64,000 bases of DNA, taken from assembly GCA_013339895.1 (NCBI GenBank), contig JABACO010000022.1:1888767-1952766 (forward strand). The letters are read 5' to 3'. The DNA comes from Ephydatia muelleri (Eukaryota > Porifera > Demospongiae > Spongillida > Spongillidae). Both the position numbers and the translations under genes were made by a program. Shown piece after piece: positions 32,674 to 42,247 of the stretch (the stretch's first letter is position 1; every line of letters starts with the position of its first letter). The notes below the pieces were generated by a model that made no database searches, was not told the DNA's origin, and saw nothing but the letters and a program-made list of their open reading frames with translations.

Positions 32674-34670
32674 TCAGTACTTGTCCCTCCTTGCACGAAG
32701 CTTTGCCAGCGTAGAGGCTGCACTGGAGTGAGGAGGCATATCAAGTACACTCTTGAGGTGTGCACTGTCCGTCTGCATGAACAGGTTGTACTGCTTCTCC
32801 TCCGACAGAACGGAAGGAACCTCGAGTAAAAGGAATAGTTGTGCGTAGCAGTGGGACGTTGGGGAGGAGTGCTCTTTAATTAGAACTCACTGCAGACAGA
32901 CGTCTGCTTCGCTGCTGCCTCACCCAATCCAACTTCGACTAATGAGGATGTGGAATTGCACATTTGATTGGCTACAATGAGACGCACAGACCTGTATGGC
33001 AGTGTTTGAAGGGTCAAGGAGTGCCATAAACTTCAGGTTTTCCAGACCATATTCATGACCTCCAGGTTGGCAGGGGAAGAGATAAAATTATATATTTACT
33101 TCTTTTTAATGCTCACCAGGAAATATAAGAGTTCTCTCATCCAGGGCCTTAATAGCATTGATGGATTGCAACATGGTGTCCGCATTTCCTTCAAATAGTC
33201 TGCCTATGGGAGGCAGGAGTAGGTATGCTTGGTTGTCATCACCATTACCACCGCACCAAAGCCACCATCATCACCAGAGCTATCACCATCACCACGACAC
33301 TGACCTAGTCCTCCCACAAATATGTGGTCTCCACTGAACAGACACGGTGGATCGCAATGGAGGAGGTAGACCATGTGACCTGCAAGATGACCACACACAC
33401 ACCACATCAAGTACACGTTTTACAGACCACTGGGAGAAGCCATACCAGTGGTGTGACCTGGAGTGAAAATGGCTTCAAATGTCAGTGAACCAACCTACCA
33501 TCAAAATATAAAATGCAACTAGTTAATTAACCAAAATGATACAATACCTTCACAATGTCCTTGTCGTTCAGATAGCTAATAGATATTGTGAGTGGCAGTA
33601 ATGAATGTAGGTAGTACTCACTTTGTTGTGCCAGCAGTCGAGTCTTTCCTACCACTGTAGAACAGGAGATCTGGTATCTCCTTCTTGAGGGCATAGTTGC
33701 CTCCCGAGTGGTCCCTATTCACCAGGGGTATTGAGATGAGAGCAATTGGGCAGGTGTAGATGTTGGTTGAGGTTTTACCAGTGCTTGTGTGTTGTTAGTA
33801 TTGCTTTCAAGGTGACACCTTTATCTCTGACACATTTCTGATAATGAAGAACAGAAGGCCGGGCAAGGTATGGGAAGAAGGGAGGGAGAGGAAGAGAGGG
33901 AGGGAAAAGGAAGGGAGAGATGGAGAGAGAGGAAGAGTGAGGGAGGGAAAAGGAAGGTAGAGATAGAGAAAGAGAAGAGAGAGGGAGGGGAAGTATGGGG
34001 AGAAGAAAGGGAGAGATGGAGAGAGGAAGAGAGACAGAAGGATAGAGAGAGTGAGAGGGAGAAAGGGGGGAGGAAGCGAGGAAGTACATGAATAAGAGGG
34101 GCAGGTGAAATGAAGGTACAGAGATAGAAGAATGGTGAGCCAAAGTATAGGACGTGAGAGCAAAGGAGGAACACTCTCCGTATATTCTACCTGCACGGCA
34201 TCTGGATCCGAAGGATCCACAGCAACAGCGACTTTGTTCACTGAGTCCACAACAAGATAAGCATAGTTGTCGTCTAGGACAGCAATGGGTGTGATCTCCA
34301 CTCCTACGCAGGGAGAGACCTTTTAGAAGCTGTACCACAGACAGATTAAAAATTCAAACTTTTATTGCACTTGCCTGCGAGTATTGTGGAGTGCACAACA
34401 GTATGCGGTGTTAGACTACGATTCCTGAGGTTCCTCTGGTGTATCCGATAGCCAATGCGTGTCTTGGCATACAAGAAGTACCTGACAGACCAATCGAGAT
34501 TTGATGCATTGAATCCAGTGCACGGCCTAACCCATACGAAACCTGCCTGCTTACCCGATTGGAAACAGTATGTCATGCCACCGACCTCTGTTCCTCCTGA
34601 TGACAACGTAGCCCACAATGCTGAATATTGCTAAAAACACAAGACCCAGGCTTTTATTGTCCGCCATCAT
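32674..34670 (-). CDS. PNKD: PNKD-like metallo-beta-lactamase-fold hydrolase (glyoxalase II-related)
   Basis: Twelve exons with consistent phases: 34555-34670, 34375-34481, 34191-34303, 33779-33837, 33622-33714, 33548-33575, 33446-33494, 33305-33379, 33117-33203, 32992-33059, 32891-32938 and 32674-32820; 329 residues. A hydrophobic N-terminus ([18 protein letters not shown]) is a likely membrane anchor, followed by [19 protein letters not shown], as in PNKD. The hydrolase domain has [31 protein letters not shown], the metal motif [51 protein letters not shown] and [23 protein letters not shown] and [11 protein letters not shown] match the PNKD C-terminus. The metal ligands of the THxHxDH motif and later His residues are present. 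The intron after exon 2 appears to be GC-AG. Confidence 0.93.
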
Positions 34671-34879
34671 TTTTCCGCATTAAATTATTAATTTTCATAA
34701 CCGCTTGGTATGCCATTTTATGACATCAGCGGTAAAACGGACTTTATATTAGGATTGGAGCAAGGTACAGTGCAGTTGATAGTTTATGTTAGCACGAAAC
34801 AGTCCTAACGTTTTTGCAAATACAGACATACCCCTTCTTAAAACCCATTCGACAAATGTAGAACCGGGGTGTTACTAAT

Positions 34880-34928
34880 ATGCGGAACGGAACGAAACTT
34901 TTGCAGAACATTCCGTTCCGTTCCGCAT
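34880..34928. repeat. Short perfect hairpin
   Basis: ATGCGGAACGGAACG and CGTTCCGTTCCGCAT are exact inverses separated by about 20 bp. It lies 200 bp upstream of the PNKD-like gene. Confidence 0.85.
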
Positions 34929-34982
34929 ACTAAAATCTTCTGATTCTCCTCCTCCCTCGTCCTCCCTCTCCCTCCTCCTTGT

Positions 34983-35172
34983 TGATATTCTAGAAGTCTG
35001 AAATTTCTCTGCACATTGCTTCTTACATACTGAGAATTGGAGTATCTGACATGGAGTTGTAGGGCGCTGGATTTTTAATTAGCCATACATTTCAGCGAAA
35101 GCGTTACATTTCTATTGTGCGTACTGGAAATTTTATAATGTGCGCGTTAGGTCCCTTTTCGCGGAAACCATC
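34983..35172 (-). repeat. Dispersed repeat, copy C (inverted)
   Basis: The reverse complement reads GGTTTCCGCGAAAAGGGACC, TTTCCAGTACGCACAATAGA, GGCTAATTAAAAATCCAG and TTTCAGACTTCTAGAAT, matching copies at 13150 and 31741. Confidence 0.85.
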
Positions 35173-35514
35173 CCGTATGTAGATTAGGTCAAAATAGTAG
35201 TATTTCATGAAGGGTGTACAAATGTTGCAATTGTACAGAAATTATGTTTCTCCATAGCATATCGAAAAATTGCAATACACCCTTTGCATGAAAATACGTC
35301 AATGGATAGAGAAAAATCTTTATTATGGCATTTGCACTGAAAGGAATACTAGAAATTGTCAAAGAAAAAGTAATTAGTTCTTGTGGTCGCGCCTTACGCC
35401 ATTGCTTAACTAATGTAAGCATATTGGCAAGCATACCACACATCCATTTCTGTAATAGGTCTGTGCACGAGATCATCCTTCCCAGCTTTGTACACATTCT
35501 CCTCGCTCAACCCA

Positions 35515-35727
35515 TTCGTAGAAGCGCCTTTTCGTGCCCTAAGTATGGCACTAGACGATCATTTGCAATAGTGAGATCTGCTAGCCTGTGTTTGAGAGGC
35601 TCTATAGTGAAATGGCGATGTGGCCTAGGGTTTGACGATGGAGCATCACTTCCTGCTCATCACTAGGAACAGATTCGACGTTTTGCATGTTTTTAATTTA
35701 CTTCAGTTGTTTACCTGTTTTTTTAAA
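35515..35727 (+). pseudogene. 3' tail of a restriction-like-endonuclease non-LTR element
   Basis: TRRSFAIVRSASLCLRGS and WRCGLGFDDGAS parallel MAFAVLRATNLCLGGS and WRSGTGMDDGG at the end of the 18816-20731 element. It ends at TAG (35664-35666), followed by ACTAGGAACAGATTCGACG. That tail sequence recurs at 36152-36215. Confidence 0.7.
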
Positions 35728-35915
35728 TATCTATATTAATTTTATTGTTATTATATGTATAATTGTGCGTTCAAAACAACAAAATGTTCAATAGCTTATT
35801 AGATATTTCATTGAAATATGGCACTATGAATAATTAACTAAATCCACGTTAACAGTTTACAGATTGTTGTCACCAGCTTAGACAAGCACTAATATTATGG
35901 CACCCTATATATAAG

Positions 35916-35998
35916 TAGTCTCGTATCCAGACCCAACTTTTCGCACTGCAGCGGAGATGTAATCCACCACAGCTGCGAAAAGTTGGGTCAGAAGACCT
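35916..35998. mobile_element. Small MITE, diverged
   Basis: TAGTCTCGTATCCAGACCCA then ACTTTTCGCA; the right side has TGCGAAAAGTTGGGTC. It shares its terminal repeat with 37237-37312. The outer right end is degraded. Confidence 0.7.
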
Positions 35999-35999
35999 A

Positions 36000-37120
36000 T
36001 AGACAGACACTCATAATAAAACATGAAGCAGGAAAGCATTACACACATGAATCAAATTATACTGAATACTAATATCTAAGAGGATGGATGAAAATGCAGT
36101 ACTGCATGGGGTCGCACCATAGCATTCTTGCGACATAAATTCATCTAGGTAACTAGGAACAGATTCAACGTTTTGCATGTTTTCAGTTTACTTCAGTTGT
36201 TTACCTTTTTCTTTTTTATTGCATAGATTTCCTTGACTGTCCTCCACTAACTAATCTCTACATGTTGTGTGTGTGTGTGTAGAGGGTGTGGTTCACTGTG
36301 CTGTCACGGCAGGAAAAGTCGAGTTATGGCAACTGAATAACTTAGTTATAGCTGGGTTATACCAGTTGGAATAACCGTACAAATTGTTATACAAGAGTTA
36401 TACGATAGTTGTGTATCAGATTGTGGTAGTCATAGCAGAGTTATGTCAAATTCTGTGGAAACTGATGTGTGCTTATCCCAATTGTCATAACACGGCATAA
36501 CTGTGTCTTTCTCGCAGTGTGTGGAGCGGTACTGATAGTACTCATACTGCAATTTGAGCATATGCTGCCCACTGGTCCGAATGAATGATGGTTCCTGGCA
36601 ATGTGTGTGCCCTGATGAGAGGGATGAGGGTGTTGGCATCCCTACAGTTCACCACTTGCATAGATCCCCTGGCAGGACAATGTGAAGTGCCCACCAACCC
36701 AAACACCCACACCTCCTAGTGTACCTGTCTAAAAAAATTATAATCTGAGTTTAATTTTAATTAAATTAATTATTCATGGCCGTATTTAACTTGAGGGTAG
36801 TGTCACTCACCAGATTCATTCAACAGAGATGCGACTTTTCTGTTCATGCCCTAAGCCAGTGGTTATACTGTGTCCAGTTCCGGTGGGTAGTGCCATGACG
36901 TAATATTACGTCTGGAGACTTTTACCAATTTTCAGAATACGGGCGCTACCAATTAGATTGCAGCGGTCACATGACCATCTATGATTGCATGCTGTGGAAT
37001 TTCGCACCTTGTGAATCAATAATGATTATGCCAGTAATGTATTCTGACGAAGCTATTGACAGCGCTATCGAGCGCTATCCTAATCGCAACGACTTCTAAA
37101 CAGTTGGGTTACAATGAAGG
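36000..37120. other. Interval without supported gene
   Basis: A copy of the retroelement tail is at 36152-36215 and a short GT tract is at about 36268. A stretch rich in GTTATA/TATAAC words lies at 36320-36500. No supported exon. Confidence 0.5.
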
Positions 37121-37124
37121 GCAG

Positions 37125-37390
37125 AGACGTATTTGTGTGCGTTCCAACTGGAAGTGGGAACTCACTATGCTATGCCTGCTTCCCTACGCGTTGGACATCC
37201 TCAGATGCGGAGAGGGAAAGAGTACGGTGCTTGTGGTAGTCTCGTACCCAGACCCAACTGACGTACGCATTATCATAATGTATGATATAGCTTGGGTCTG
37301 GGTACGAGACTACTTTGGGGTAAGCCCCCTTATCACTCTTATGAAAGATCTGGTGAGAGTTATGAAGGAGAAGAATAGGTCCGCAGTATA
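37125..37390 (+). pseudogene. RecQ-like helicase fragment (dead), split by a MITE
   Basis: RDVFVCVPTGSGNSLCYAC, then in other frames LPYALDILRCGEGKSTVLVV and SPLITLMKDLVRVMKEKN. These are motif I and motif Ia surroundings of RecQ-family helicases. The Walker A lysine is Asn (GSGNS), the frame shifts between blocks, and a 76-bp MITE lies between STVLVV and SPLITLMKD. It is certainly non-functional as a helicase. Confidence 0.75.
37237..37312. mobile_element. 76-bp MITE with 21-bp terminal inverted repeats
   Basis: Starts TAGTCTCGTACCCAGACCCA and ends with its reverse complement (GGGTCTGGGTACGAGACTA). The flanks CTTGTGG and CTTTGGG could be a degraded 7-8 bp target duplication, as in hAT-type elements. 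Related ends lie at 23727 and 35916. Confidence 0.85.
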
Positions 37391-37399
37391 CGGTCGCTG

Positions 37400-39039
37400 T
37401 TGGCTACATTATGAAGTGAACATTTATCTTTTTTTGCGGGCTATCAAAAGAAGACATTATACTATAGCCTTTTCGTCACTCGGATATTTCCGTAAAAGCT
37501 GTGAATCAACATGGCGGACGTGTATTAATTTATATTGTGTGACACTGACGTATGTTAGATTACGGAGCGGTCACATGACACAGGAAAAGGGCCTATACGT
37601 AATTGAAAGTTTTGGGGGAAACAAATTTTTGTGCAGAATATTTGCATGCGGGTCTGGGAAAGGCCTGGCACGAGGCGTAGTACAACGTGATGATTGTATT
37701 CTATTGCCATATGCCGCGTGTAACGTTGAAATTTGATGTATTCTTACTGTACATGCATTGTAATTCATAGTAAAATTTACAACCATTGTGAAAAATACAA
37801 CCATAGTAAAAGCACAATTTTGTTGTATTTCCCCGTGTTTTGCCATGAATTTGGTATCTTGCAGGCGACAGGCAAGATTTGCGAGCAGGTGGTTCAGCTG
37901 ACACACCCTCTTATGGATACTAATTACATTCTTTGCATCTGCTGCTCACGGGGCAAAAGTTACGTCATCATTTATTACGTCATGGCACGCGAGACTATGG
38001 GGAACCAGAGGTTACCTATTCATCGTCCTAACCAAACACATATTGCATGCATACAGGCCTGAAGTTGTGAATCCTATTTGCAAGTAAACTTGTTGTTGTT
38101 TAGTGCACCCTTGGAAGGTCGAAAAATGGTTTGAAACAATCAAAGGTTATAAACAGAACAAAATCTTAAAATGCCGAGTTGAAACAGTTTTAAAAAGAAG
38201 ATTAATCATCTTAATCCACCTTAAGGTTTGCCCCGTGGGCTCGCTGGCTCCTGCATGTATGTGAGGTCCCTAATCTCGCCCTATAACTAGTTATCGGACC
38301 AAGCCAACGGCGAGCATAGTAATGGCGTGTCAGTGTTTAGAGAGCACGTGCCCTGCACTTGCGTGTGCCAGTTGCCGTTCATTTCTACTAACAAAAACCC
38401 ATTTTCACCACAAAACGAAACTGAACACAAGTTAAAAGTACGGTTTAAATTGTGCATAGCTCACGTGTGACATAGCCGAACGTAACGTTCAAGTTCCGCT
38501 GCTAGCCTTTTATTTCGTAATGTTTTGGGCTAAAGAATGATACATCTCACGATATTACTACTTCCTAAGTTCCTACATGTAACTGGAGTGGAAGGAACAT
38601 TATATATAACGTCGTCCACAGGCACTATACCGGGTGTCCAAGAAAGAACGCAATGCTTTGGAACGGGAATAACATTTGATAGATTGCGTTCTTTCGTGGA
38701 CACCCGGGTATAATACAAATCGGTCCATAGGCTAACTTACCTTTTAGTAAATCTTGTCCTCAGACCCTAATATATATAAGAACAGCGGATGGATTACATC
38801 ACCGCTACACGAGAGACTAGCCCTTGGATTGAAAAATTTAGGGTTCATATTTTTACGAGCAACTTCTAACGTCATGCAACCACCGCACTGTGTTAAGTAG
38901 AGTGACATGGTTTTATCCAATGATGACATGTTTAGGAGCCAGCAGAGAGCCATAAAGGACTGCACGTATGCATGCATTGGTATAAGGCTGATTAACAGTA
39001 TGTTGAATTGAATACCTATTGAAGGATTAGAATCTGTTA
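37400..39039. other. Interval without supported gene
   Basis: Apart from the MITE at 38626-38712 I see only short open frames with no recognisable family. Confidence 0.5.
38626..38712. mobile_element. 87-bp MITE with about 30-bp inverted ends
   Basis: TATACCGGGTGTCCAAGAAA then GAACGCAAT; the right end is ATTGCGTTCTTTCGTGGACA then CCCGGGTATA. A half-site GTATACCAGGTGTCCACGAA is at about 53250. Confidence 0.85.
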
Positions 39040-41582
39040 TTATAATTTTATGAGAATGGCTGATTGTAGGAAAAGATTTATGATTGAGAAACTGAAATCC
39101 ATGAAATCCATGAACTTGAACGAGGAAAAGGTGCCAAGTGAAATGACAGCCACTAGGTGGCCTATGGCTGCTTTGGCTTCACTTCTGTCAGAAACTGCAG
39201 CGTTCATGGGAACAACAAGAGCAATGGCCACTGGGGCACAAACACCAATATCTTTCATTGCAAATACCTGTGGTATGATTGCTCCAGGTTTTGACACTAG
39301 GAACTCCTTGAAAGCCTTGGCTCCATGGAGATTAAGCAACTTCTCATTCTGGAAGGGAATGTAAACACAGAGGTATTGATATGATTACAACACAGTTCAT
39401 CCTGTACCTCCACAGTTTGTGCAAGCTCATCAGATTTCACCTGGCTACCACTCACAGACCTGGTTAGTGGCTATTATTAATGGGAAAGAGAGAATAATGA
39501 ATCTAGTTTATTACATGTCAGATGTAACACAAACAAAAAGCTAACATCATTCTTGAGTTTTCTCTTCCACAGAGACACAGGAAGGTACCACGCTCCATAG
39601 CGACTTTTAACAAGACGTGGGGCAGTCATCGATCCAGCCTTGTTGCATGCAAGAAACATTACAAGGGTGATCTGCACATGAGCACAGATGTGTGCACATA
39701 TGTCTGCTATATATCGTATTCATGTGTGGTAGGTAGGTGTGCATAATGTGTACTGCATACTGTGTCATGAAACAGGAAGGCTGCCTTCTGGTTGTAACAG
39801 TGGCCTGGTAAGAGGGTTGGCTGTTGCTTGCTGTGTGAAATAAGCTCCATTGGCACGTTTGTCATTTCCACAACACGAAGTGGGGCAGACAAGAAGGGCT
39901 GCGTCACAATGTAGACATGCATGTAAAGAGCAGCACTGATAAGGCAGATAGACATTGCACCTGGCACACACCTTGGTCTCATAGTCACTAGCAAATAGAC
40001 TCTTGACCACACCCTCATCGATGTGAATCTCTTCATTTCCCCCCTGGGTGTACAGAAGAGGGCAAAGGGAGTGGGAGGAGGAGAATGGGATAAAAGTGGA
40101 GGGGGACAAGGAGGAAGAGACATAAATGGAACAGGAAAGATCTCAGAATATGGCATCCTCACCAATTCCTTAGCCCATTGTACCAACTGGTGAGTAACAT
40201 CATTAACTCTTGATTCCTATTAATGCATACCATGAAGTATTGAATTAATCCACTGACAGCCAACACATTGTGTATACATTCTGCTCCTTTTTGCCCACAA
40301 AAACCTGCCTGAGTTGGAGATATCACTTTCTGGCTGGCCAAAATGGACTGCTCATTGTTTATCTCCTCCAGTGTCTTAACCAGTGGCCAATGGTAAATGT
40401 TTGGTCTAGCCATATGGGGTTGGTTGGGTCTCCTTTTACATCACAAACATACCCCAGCCACGAACAAAGGTATCCCATCTTTTATCGCCTACCTGCAGTC
40501 TCCACCTGGCTCTGGATGAACTAATTCCACAGTTGGCACTGTAATGTCTTCATCAGGAGCACCAGTGGATGTGCTCTGATCAGACTGTGAAGAGAGACAA
40601 AGCCTTCATGACACATTGAACAATGTCCCCTCTACACACATCCTACCTCTGCTCTGTTCAACATACGGCTCAGCACAGGGTCTAAGATGTTTATGACTTC
40701 GCCTCTTAGCTACCGAAGAATTTGTTAGAGGGAGAGGAGTGACATGGAGAGGGTGTGGTGGTAAGGATGTGATAGAAGGGGTTGAGGGGTGGGGATGGTG
40801 AGGAGTAATGGGTGGGGTGGGGATGGTGAGGGTGTGGATGGGAGGGGTGTGGATGGGAGGGGTGTGGATGGGAGGGGTGTGGATGGGAGGGGTGTGGATG
40901 GGAGGGTGTGGATGGGAGGGGTGTGGATGGGAGGGTGTGGATGGGAGGGGTGTGGATGGGAGGGGTGTGGATGGGAGGGGTGTGGATGGGAGGGGTGTGG
41001 ATGGGAGGGGTGTGGATGGGAGGGGTGTGGATGGGAGGGGTGTGGATGGGAGGGGTGTGGATGGGAGGGGTGTGGATGGGAGGGGTGTGGATGGGAGGGG
41101 TGTGGATGGGAGGGGTGTGGATGGGAGGGGTGTGGATGGGAGGGGTGTGGATAGGAGGGGTGTGGATGGATGGGTGTGGATGGGAGGGGTGTGGATGGGA
41201 GGGGTGTGGATGGGAGGGGTGTGGATGGGAGGGGTGTGGATGGGAGGGGTGTGGATGGGAGGGGTGTGGATGGGAGGGGTGTGGATGGGATGGGAGGGGT
41301 GTGGGTGGGAGGGGTGTGGATGAGAGGGTGTGGATGGGAGGGTGTGGATGGTAGGGTGTGGATGGGACAGGTATTGTAGGCTCACCTCTTGAGGGATGGC
41401 ATCACCCAGATGAGGGAAGAGGTCCAATGGGTGCTTCAGCAACTCTGCTTCTGCTGTGCTTACACTCTTCTCCTTCAGCTGCCTTCGTGGGCCTACCCTA
41501 GAGGTAGTGGGCAGCATGTGGGTGTACAGGTAGCCACAGACATATGTAACACACATGTAGCATACATGTGTCCACAAACTTA

Positions 41583-41613
<31 letters not shown>

Positions 41614-42068
41614 TGTGTGTGCATCTGGAACCAGAGGTTACTACTGACTTGCTATAGACTGTCATTCGTGCTGGATCTGGAGCCCTCGAGCGTGACAGTA
41701 AGGAGGCTTGCCTAGTCATGCAGGAAGTTGAACTCACCAAAGGCACCCGATTGACTTTATTCTGAAAAGAAAGTTGATATCTTTTGTCACATCTGGTCAC
41801 ACAATATTCTGCTTCTAAACTGATTATTAACTGACCTTGAGTCATTAATTTGTGGCCTGTGGCTGAACTGAGCTACACAGGTACATACCTTCATGACCAT
41901 TTTGGAGCCATCTGTTTGTGCTGGCAAGCTAGTTCTAAAATCATCCATGTCGTTTGCCACAAATATCCATCTTTCCCCATCAAGTGTAGAGGAGGGGTTG
42001 AAGGTCTTCAGGAACTTTAAATCGAGCCTTTCCTTGTACCTGGAGGGGCATTTGAACTCAATTTTCAT
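39040..42068 (-). CDS. FAM47E-like protein
   Basis: Start MKIEFKCPSRYKERLDLKF at 42068. Clear exons: 41889-42068, 41738-41761 or longer, one ending at 41386, 40647-40709, 40493-40584, 40309-40405, 40163-40186, 39972-40043, about 39560-39650 and 39268-39352; tentative last exon 39040-39120. Family blocks in order: GERWIFVANDMDDFRTSLPA, ELLKHPLDLFPHLGDAIPQE, GEVINILDPVLSRML, LVQWAKELV, IDEGVVKSLFASDYETK, LRVVEMTNVPMEL, SRYGAWYLPVSLWKRKL and LHGAKAFKEFLVSK. This matches FAM47E, a poorly characterised protein linked in mammals to chromatin (PRMT5-related) work. One exon boundary near 41500-41650 could not be made consistent in phase, and the 3' end is uncertain. It lies head to head with epsin. 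Confidence 0.8.
40822..41370. repeat. 15-bp G-rich minisatellite in FAM47E-like intron
   Basis: About 35 copies of GTGTGGATGGGAGGG, highly uniform. Long Ser/Thr/Pro and Gly/Trp/Val open frames on both strands are artefacts of a 15-bp (five-codon) unit. Confidence 0.97.
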
Positions 42069-42247
42069 TTTTAAGTTTACCCTCTCTCACCAGGCGTGGT
42101 GCCTTGGACGACCTTTGGGCGCGGGCGTCGTAGCCTCCCAGAACATCGTTCCCTGGCAACAAAGCACGCGCCATCACGTGTGCATAAAATTTCCGGAACC
42201 AAACAAAAAAGCCGGTAAGGGAGGAGTAAGTGTTCGGTGTCGAAATA
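42069..42247. promoter_or_regulatory. Head-to-head intergenic region, FAM47E-like / epsin
   Basis: Only 179 bp separate the two divergent start codons, so a shared promoter is likely. No TATA box is evident near either start. Confidence 0.6.

Noticed and set aside
35189-35497. Minus-strand 102-codon frame
   Set aside because: Overlaps the + strand retroelement remnant and has no recognisable domain.
38744-38977. Minus-strand frame ending in a polar tail, considered as last FAM47E-like exon
   Set aside because: No family similarity, and an earlier in-phase exon with a stop (39040) is available.
40606-41577. Repeat open frames of Ser-Thr-Pro-Leu-Pro and Gly-Trp-Glu-Gly-Cys type
   Set aside because: A 15-bp unit gives five-codon repeats in every frame; it is intronic in the FAM47E-like gene.
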